A stretch of 64,000 bases of DNA from Stenogyne calaminthoides. Its lineage: Eukaryota > Streptophyta > Magnoliopsida > Lamiales > Lamiaceae. The notes below the pieces were generated by a model. The model ran no database searches. It was given only the letters and a program-made list of their open reading frames with translations, and was not told where the DNA came from. The translations under genes were made by a program, and so were the position numbers. The DNA lies in the NCBI GenBank assembly GCA_037126765.1, contig JBBCBC010000033.1:6524085-6588084 (forward strand), read 5' to 3'. Shown in pieces: positions 57,604 to 64,000 of the stretch (positions are counted from its first letter, which is position 1; each line of letters opens with the position of its first letter).

Positions 57604-59028
57604 TGTTGGAGTTATACTGAAAAGTATGCTTTTACTTTGTATAACAAGACTGAATTTCTATCTTATTTGCTGAAATAAATTATTTATCACTGATGCTTTA
57701 AATATCATTGAATGTTACATATATTTACTGCATAACTGTTCAATAAATAGTACGTGTTACATTGTAGTTAATTTAGGGATACCAGATCACAGAAGATTAA
57801 ATTAACAGTCCCTTGTAACTAAAAGTACAGAATTCACGACCCAGATGGAAATGAACAAACCATCGTGAAAGGTTGAAGTGTAAGGCTCAGATTGACTTGT
57901 CTTGACCAAGAGATTGCACTAGTGCATTATGATGCACTGAATGGGACCTACATGAGGATAAATTTTTCAGTACTGAATATAGAAGAATTAGACCTCAGCG
58001 GTTCATTATTTCTTAATCTCCGTCCCTTAAATAGGATCGTGTGGAATCACTAACCATTGCTTTGACTTATGATGGGAAGAGAATCAGTGAGATTCAATAC
58101 CTTGTATCTTGGGCAATGTTATTGGTTACACGACGATTGCTAAGATTTAATACGGTGAAACGTGTGCAAGTGCGTCTTGTTTGATTTGTTCCCTTGGGAG
58201 GCTCTGAAGATTTATCATACCAAATCTTGCAAGTGAAATTAGTTTCCGCTATGGATAATAATGTTGAGCCGTTCCTTGACCAAGGAAAAAGACGTTAATT
58301 AATATAATGCTATTTCAGTGGCCTAAATTAATTAATGGACTGGATAATCTTAAACACGTGAAATAATAATCGGGAGCCATATTAACAATAATATGTGTTA
58401 AGATGGATAATGCAATATTAATTATGTAGTGGGATTAATTAATATTTATGGGCTTGAATAATATTGTGGCTCAATATTGGAAATTGAAGATCCATTGGAA
58501 GGTCCAATCTTAATTCTCCTAAAGGCCCCTCAAGTAGCCCAAAGATAAAGTCCAATAACTGAAAAAAGGTGTTTAAAATAAAATAAATTATTGTTGCCTA
58601 ATTTTTCATAATTTTCGAAAATAACTAAAGGAAGAAAGAGAATTTTTTTTTCTTGATTTTCTTGAAAATATTTTATGGAATATGTATTCTTTAAATACAA
58701 GATTATCCCATAAATTCAAGAAAAGTCAAAGATCCTATTTCTTCCCTATTTAATGAGATATTTTCGAAAACCCCTTAATATAAGGAGGTGGGATTTTTGT
58801 GGAATATTTTAATTATGGAGAAAAGAATATATTGAATTTATTCAAGATTTCTTGGAGATCAAGATAAAGATTTTCCCATTCTATTCCTAGGGCGAAAATC
58901 GACCACCACCTAGTATTATAAAAAGGGAATGAATTTTTCATCGCCAATGCAATTCCATGTGTTGGAAAAATTAGAAATCCACAAAGGTGGTGCAACATAA
59001 TTATATTTTTCCCTTTTGTTAATTGTTT
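57604..59028 (+). mobile_element. Copia-1 subfamily LTR, truncated at its right end
   Basis: Starts TGTTGGAGTTATACTG within the RT of element B and matches the solo LTR at 59646-61371 with very few differences. It breaks off at about 59028, about 300 bases before the expected end, and the next base is Copia-2 gag. Confidence 0.88.
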
Positions 59029-59645
59029 TGGAAACAAACTAAATTGGATAGGCCAAATTTTCTAGACTGGCACCGAAACATGTGTTTGGTGCTGAGGTAA
59101 GAAAAGATTGAGAACATGTTGGACACGTATATCCCGGTTACTCTTAAAGCTGGTACTCTGAGGTAGCCACGTTTGACGTAGCAGCTCAGAAGAAGCATCA
59201 AGAGGATGCTTCCCAGGCTCAGTGTGTGATGTTTCTTGACATGACTCCCGATATACATAGGCAACATGAGAAAATAGGTCCCTTCTAAATGTTCAAGCAT
59301 CTGAAGGATCTCTTTGATTCTAAACCTCGTTCTGAGATTTATGAAGTGATGAGAAGATCTGTTAAGATGCCGGTTAGCTAAAGAAGAGATGATTTTACCT
59401 CATGTGCTAAAGATGATATGCCTAATTGATAAACTTGGTAATTTAGGCTTTGAGCTAAAAGACCAACGTTTTCATTTATGTTATCCTCCAGTCGCTCTCG
59501 GATTCATATTCTGGCTTCATTGTGAACTACAATATGAATAAGATGGATGCGGCAATGCCTGAACTTCACAACGTGCTCAAGACTTTTGAGTTCACTATCA
59601 CTAAGATGGTGTTCAAAAGAAGGAGCGGGTAGACAAGGATGTGCG
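59029..59645 (+). pseudogene. Copia-2 element 'E', gag part
   Basis: Broken frames contain copia gag pieces: LDTYIPVTLKAGT, and VSPHVLK-like sequence near 59395 (ILPHVLKMI). It joins directly to a truncated LTR on the left. It is interrupted at 59646 by a solo LTR and resumes at 61377. Confidence 0.8.
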
Positions 59646-61371
59646 TGTTGGGGTTATACTGGAAATTATACTTTTACTTTGTATAACCAGACTGAATTTC
59701 TGTCTTATTTGCTGAAATAAATTATTTACCACTGATGTTTTAAATATCATTGAATGTTACATATATTTACTGCATAACTGTTCAATAAATAGTACGTGTT
59801 ACATTGTAGTTAATTTAGGGATACCAGATCACAGAAGATTAAATTAACAGTCCCTTGTAACTAAAAGTACAGAATTCACGACCCAGATGGAAATGAACAA
59901 ACCATCGTGAAAGGTTGAAGTGTAAGGCTCAGATTGACTTGTCTTGACCAAGAGATTGCACTAGTGCATTATGATGCACTGAATGGGACCTACATGAGGA
60001 TAAATTTTTCAGTACTGAATATAGAAGAATTAGACCTCAGTGGTTCATTATTTCTTAATCTCCGTCCCTTAAATAGGATCGTGTGGAATCACTAACCATT
60101 GCTTTGACTTATGATGGGAAGAGAATCAGTGAGATTCAATACCTTGTATCTTGGGCAATGTTATTGGTTACATGACGATTGCTAAGATTTAATACGGTGA
60201 AACGTGTGCAAGTGCGCCTTGTTTGATTTTGTCCCCTTGGGAGGCTCATAAGATTTATCATACCAAATCTTGCAAGTGGAATTAGTTTCCGGTATGGATA
60301 ATAATGTTGAGTCGTTCCTTGACCAAAGAAAAAGATGTTAATTAATATGAAGTTATTTCAGTGGCCTAAATTAATTAATGGACTGGATAATCTTAAACAT
60401 GGGAAATAATAACCGGGAGCCATATTAAGAATAATATGGGTTAAGATGGATAATGCAATATTAATTATGTAGTGGGATTAATTAATATTTATGGGCTTGA
60501 ATAATATTGTGGCTCAATATTGGAAATTGAAGATCCATTGGAAGGTCCAATCTTAATTCTCCTAAAGGCCCCTCAAGTAGCCCAAAGATAAACTCCAATA
60601 ACTGAAAAAAGGTGTTTAAAATAAAATAAATTATTGTTGCCTAATTTTTCATAATTTTCGAAAATAATTAAAGGAAGAAAGATAAAACAAATTTCTTAAT
60701 TTTCTTGAAAAGATTTTATGGAATATGTATTCTTGGAATACAAGATTATCCCATAAATTCAAGAAAAGTCAAAGATCCTATTTCTTCCCTATTTAATGAG
60801 ATATTTTCGAAAACCCCTTAATATAAGGAGGTGGGATTTTTGTGGAATATTTTAATTATGGAGAAAAGAATATATTGAATATATTCAAGATTTCTTGGAG
60901 ATCAAGAAAAAGATTTTCCCATTCTATTCCTAGGGCGAAAATCGGCCACCACCTAGTATTATAAAAAGGGAATGAATTTTTCATCCCCAATGCAATTCCA
61001 TGTGTTGGAAAAATTAGAAATCCACAAAGGTGGTGCAACATAATTTTATTTTTCTCTTTTGTTAATTGTTCGCGAGCATCCTACCACCGGATTGTTGGAC
61101 AAGGACGAGGGAATGCTTGAGAAGGTCTTTTGGTGTGTTCGTGTGAACGAGATCCATCTTCTCAACGGTTGTCACTCCGAGAGGTTAGTTCACGTAAACT
61201 CCTAGCAATTCCGCATGCGTAGGATTTATGTGACGAACTTCTATGCATGATTTGTTGTTGAATTATTATTTGAATTAATATAGGATTAATTCATGCTAGT
61301 AATAATTGTTAGAATTAAATTTGTATTTAAATATTCATCCCGAATAGATCTGGGCAATCCATTCCCCAACA
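59646..61371 (+). mobile_element. Solo LTR of Copia-1 subfamily, TSD GTGCG
   Basis: 1726 bases from TGTTGGGGTTATACTGG to CCATTCCCCAACA. GTGCG flanks both sides (59641-59645 and 61372-61376). It lies inside the gag/zinc-knuckle region of element E. Confidence 0.93.
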
Positions 61372-64000
61372 GTGCGCCTCTACTGTAAACAGGAGAGGGC
61401 ACTGGAAGAAGGACTATAAGGTTTTGGTTGCTGAAAAGAAGGCACTAGGTGCTTCTAGCACTAGAACATGTATGTTTGTTATTAAGATAAACATGTCCAC
61501 TAATAGCGGTAACTGCTTGGTATTGGATACCGGATTTGGCTCTCACATTTGCATTAATGTGAAGGGGCTCACGTGTCTTAGGACAGTTAGGGTAGAGTGA
61601 AGTCGTCTTACACGTGGAAATGAAGCAAGAGTTGCTAACTGAACGTGTGGGGACTTATATGTTAGACTTACCCTTTGGATTTAGATTAGAACTTAATGAT
61701 TGTGATCTAGTTCTTTTAATTACTCGCAACATGTATTTGTTGCATTATGAATATGATGTTCTTAACATACAAAATAAAAGACTCAAACTTAGTAATCATG
61801 AAAACCCGACTTACTTATGGCATTGTAGATCTTGATCATGTAAACTAGAAAAGAATTACAAGGTTAAGAAAGTTAGACTACTTAACCCCATTCGACTATG
61901 GAGATTGTGAATCTTATCTCATGGGCAAGATGATCAACAGACCCTTTTCTGAAAAATGGGTGCATGCCAAAGAAGTTCTAGAGTTGATCTACAACGATGT
62001 TTGTGGACCATTGTCCACTCTAGCTAGGGGTCACTTCGGATACTTCATCACTTTTACTGATGATTTCTCAAGATACGGATACGTGTATCTTATGAAACAC
62101 AAATTCGAATCTTTTGAGAAATTCAAAGAGTTTAAGGCTGAAGTAGAGAAGTAACTTGGTAAGAGTATCAAGACTCTTCAATCAGATCGAGGAGGTGAGT
62201 ACCTTAGCCATGAATTTATTGATTACTTGAAGTTACATGGAATCCAGTCACAATGGACTCCTCCCAGAACACCTCAGATGAACGGTGTGTCCGAGAGAAG
62301 AAACCGAACACTGTTAGACATGGTGAGGGCTATGATGAGCTTCTCCTCTCTTCCGACATTCTTATGGGGAACACGTTACAAACCTCAATTTACATTCTGA
62401 ATAGGATTCCATCTAGATCGGTTGAGCATACACCATATGAACTATGGTGTGGCAAGAAGCCAACTTTTACACATATCAATATGGGGTTGCCCCGTGATTG
62501 TGAAAAGGATGCTTACCGACAAGTTGGAACCCAAAGGTGAAAAGGGTTAATTTGTGGGATATTCTAAGGAAACTAAAGGATATTGCTTCTATCTACCTGA
62601 GAAATAATCAGTGATTGTTTCTAGGCAGACCAAGTTCCTTCGAAGAAGACTATGTCTTTAAGGAACATGGTCGTGAGCTGATAGAACTTGAGGAAATTCA
62701 AGAACCACAAATTAACAAAGAGACTGATATCTTGTCAAAGCAACATGACAAGAAATCAGTGGGAGCATTCAACAACTTTCACGGTGGGAGTCTTTCACTA
62801 GGTGATCGACTTTCAGCCTGTGGGAGCGTAATTGGAGTATGCTTGCTAGTGCAAGAACCTCCAAGTGGGCTGAATGAGAACAGCATAGCTCAAACACCCA
62901 CCCAAGAGGCATCTGAAAGTGTAGCTCTTGAGGATGTCCAGCCTGCACAACCACAGCTCCGTAAGTCAATAAGGAATCGGAATCGTAAACTCGATGCATC
63001 ACAAAATTTTCACGATCAGAATGTCCAGCCTGCACAACCACAGCTTCGTAAGTCAATAAGGAATCGTAATCCGTCCATTAGATATGGTTACCTCTTGGAG
63101 GAACTCGATAGTATGGACATACCGGATAAGGACGATCCTAATTGACTTTTCTGAAGCAATATCAGATATTGATTTAGGGAAGTGGCATGAAGCCATGAAA
63201 TTCGAGATGGACTCGATGTACACCAATCAAGTCTAGGACTTGGTTGAGTTGTCTAAAGGGATTAGACCCATAGGTTGCAAATGACAAAGTACAAACCTAT
63301 AAAGCTAAGTTGGTGGCGAAGGACTATAGTCAACACGAAGGCATTGACTATGATGAGACCTTCTCACCAGTTTCAAAGATCAAGTCCATTCGAATTTTAC
63401 TTGCGATAGCAGCACACTATGATTATGAGATTTGACAGATGGATGTCAAAACAACTTTCCTCAATGGAGACATTGATAAGGAAGTGTTTATGACTCAACC
63501 GAAAGGTTTTATATCTAAGCCAAATTCTAAATCTAGTATGCAAGCTAAAGAGATCCATCTATGGATTGAAGCAAGCTTCTAGAAGTTGGAATATCCGATT
63601 TGATGAAGCTTTCAAGTCTTTTGACTTCATCAGAAATTCGGAAGAACCTTGCGTTTGTCATAATCGCAGCGGGAAGAATATTATTTTCATAATCGTGTAT
63701 GTCGATGACATATTGATTTTTGAAAACAATATCCCGTTAGTTTAGTCAGTTAAAGATTGGTTGTCAAAGACCTTCATGATGAAGGGTCGTGGTGAAGCCT
63801 GCTACATCCTAGGGATCATGATCCACAGGGATAGATCCAAAAGGATGTTGAGGCTGTCATAGCCCACCTATGTAGACAAGGTGTTGAAGCGTTTTGCGAT
63901 AGAGAACTTTAAGAGAGGGTCTCTATCGGTAAATCATGGGATAAAGCTATCAAAGAAGGATTGTCCTTCTGTTAAAGTTGATATCAAGCACATGAAAGAT
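61372..64000 (+). pseudogene. Copia-2 element 'E', protease to RT, runs off the window
   Basis: Order: zinc-knuckle remnant (61372-61420), protease LDTGFGSHICI (about 61527), pre-integrase frame (61614-61835), integrase core with TFTDDFSRYGY (61921-62154). Then the second Asp and Glu regions in broken frames (62187-62330), linker frame (62615-63145), RT start (KLVAKDYSQHEGIDYDETFS at about 63307), an in-frame TGA replacing Trp at 63434-63436 before QMDVKTTFLNGD, and YVDDILIF at about 63698. Many stops and frameshifts are present. It continues beyond 64000. Confidence 0.88.
62936..63070 (+). repeat. 87-bp in-frame tandem duplication in the linker of element E
   Basis: The motif VQPAQPQLRKSIRNRN occurs twice, the copies beginning at 62936 and 63023, exactly 87 bases apart. 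Element B has one copy only (about 57330-57380). Confidence 0.92.

Noticed and set aside
59019..59300. 93-codon minus-strand frame
   Set aside because: It is antisense to the broken gag of element E, whose plus strand carries the recognisable motifs.

Overview
The window is AT-rich nuclear DNA of a flowering plant, most likely a eudicot. The evidence is plant gene families with eudicot-like products (an SC35 splicing factor with seven introns, an SH3P-type SH3 protein with nine introns, an EF-hand/TPR protein and a cysteine-tailed glycine-rich protein), GT-AG introns, plant Ty1/copia retrotransposons primed by initiator tRNA-Met, and Stowaway-like MITEs. The species cannot be read from the sequence. 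A run of exactly 500 N (46368-46867) marks a scaffold gap.

Region 1 (1-9979) is gene space. It holds an intronless EF-hand/TPR/zinc-finger protein gene (960-3377, +) and an SC35-type SR splicing factor (5103-7547, +, eight coding exons). A 31-bp minisatellite lies just downstream of the latter. Region 2 (9980-14560) holds a diverged 0.75/1.24-kb direct duplication and a small secreted glycine-rich protein gene (12598-13116, +). Region 3 (about 14570-20200) is a long inverted-repeat DNA element carrying clustered 16-bp palindromes. It is split by a complete solo LTR with a perfect TGAGG target duplication.

Region 4 (20402-27246) is a minus-strand Copia-1 retrotransposon with an ACCTT target duplication. 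It keeps its primer-binding site and one full LTR, but a deletion fuses reverse transcriptase to the remnant of the other LTR. Region 5 (27247-33963) is gene-free, with several MITEs, an LTR fragment and a 34-bp tandem repeat. Region 6 (33964-39160) is the SH3P2-like gene (+, ten exons), with TIR elements in its promoter and introns. Region 7 (39161-43515) holds a LINE fragment and a probable LTR of another family.

Region 8 (43516-64000) is a nest of retrotransposons. A Copia-1 LTR and leader (43516 to about 46230) precede the gap. A degenerate Copia-2 element (46868-48603 and 57133-57603) was invaded by a minus-strand Copia-1 element (48604-57132). That element was in turn invaded by a small internally deleted Copia-1 element (54388-56353, target duplication CGCCT). 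A second Copia-2 copy (59029-64000) contains a complete solo LTR (59646-61371, target duplication GTGCG).

The host genes appear to be unrelated housekeeping-type genes: splicing, membrane trafficking and autophagy, a calcium-linked TPR scaffold, and a cell-wall or secreted protein. I did not find a convincing new biological system. The items most worth checking are the nested, dated-by-context insertions, the repeated LTR-to-pol deletion pattern, a small-repeat family that sits repeatedly in introns, the palindrome-rich inverted-repeat element, and two or three stretches that look like mosaic assembly consensus rather than real DNA.
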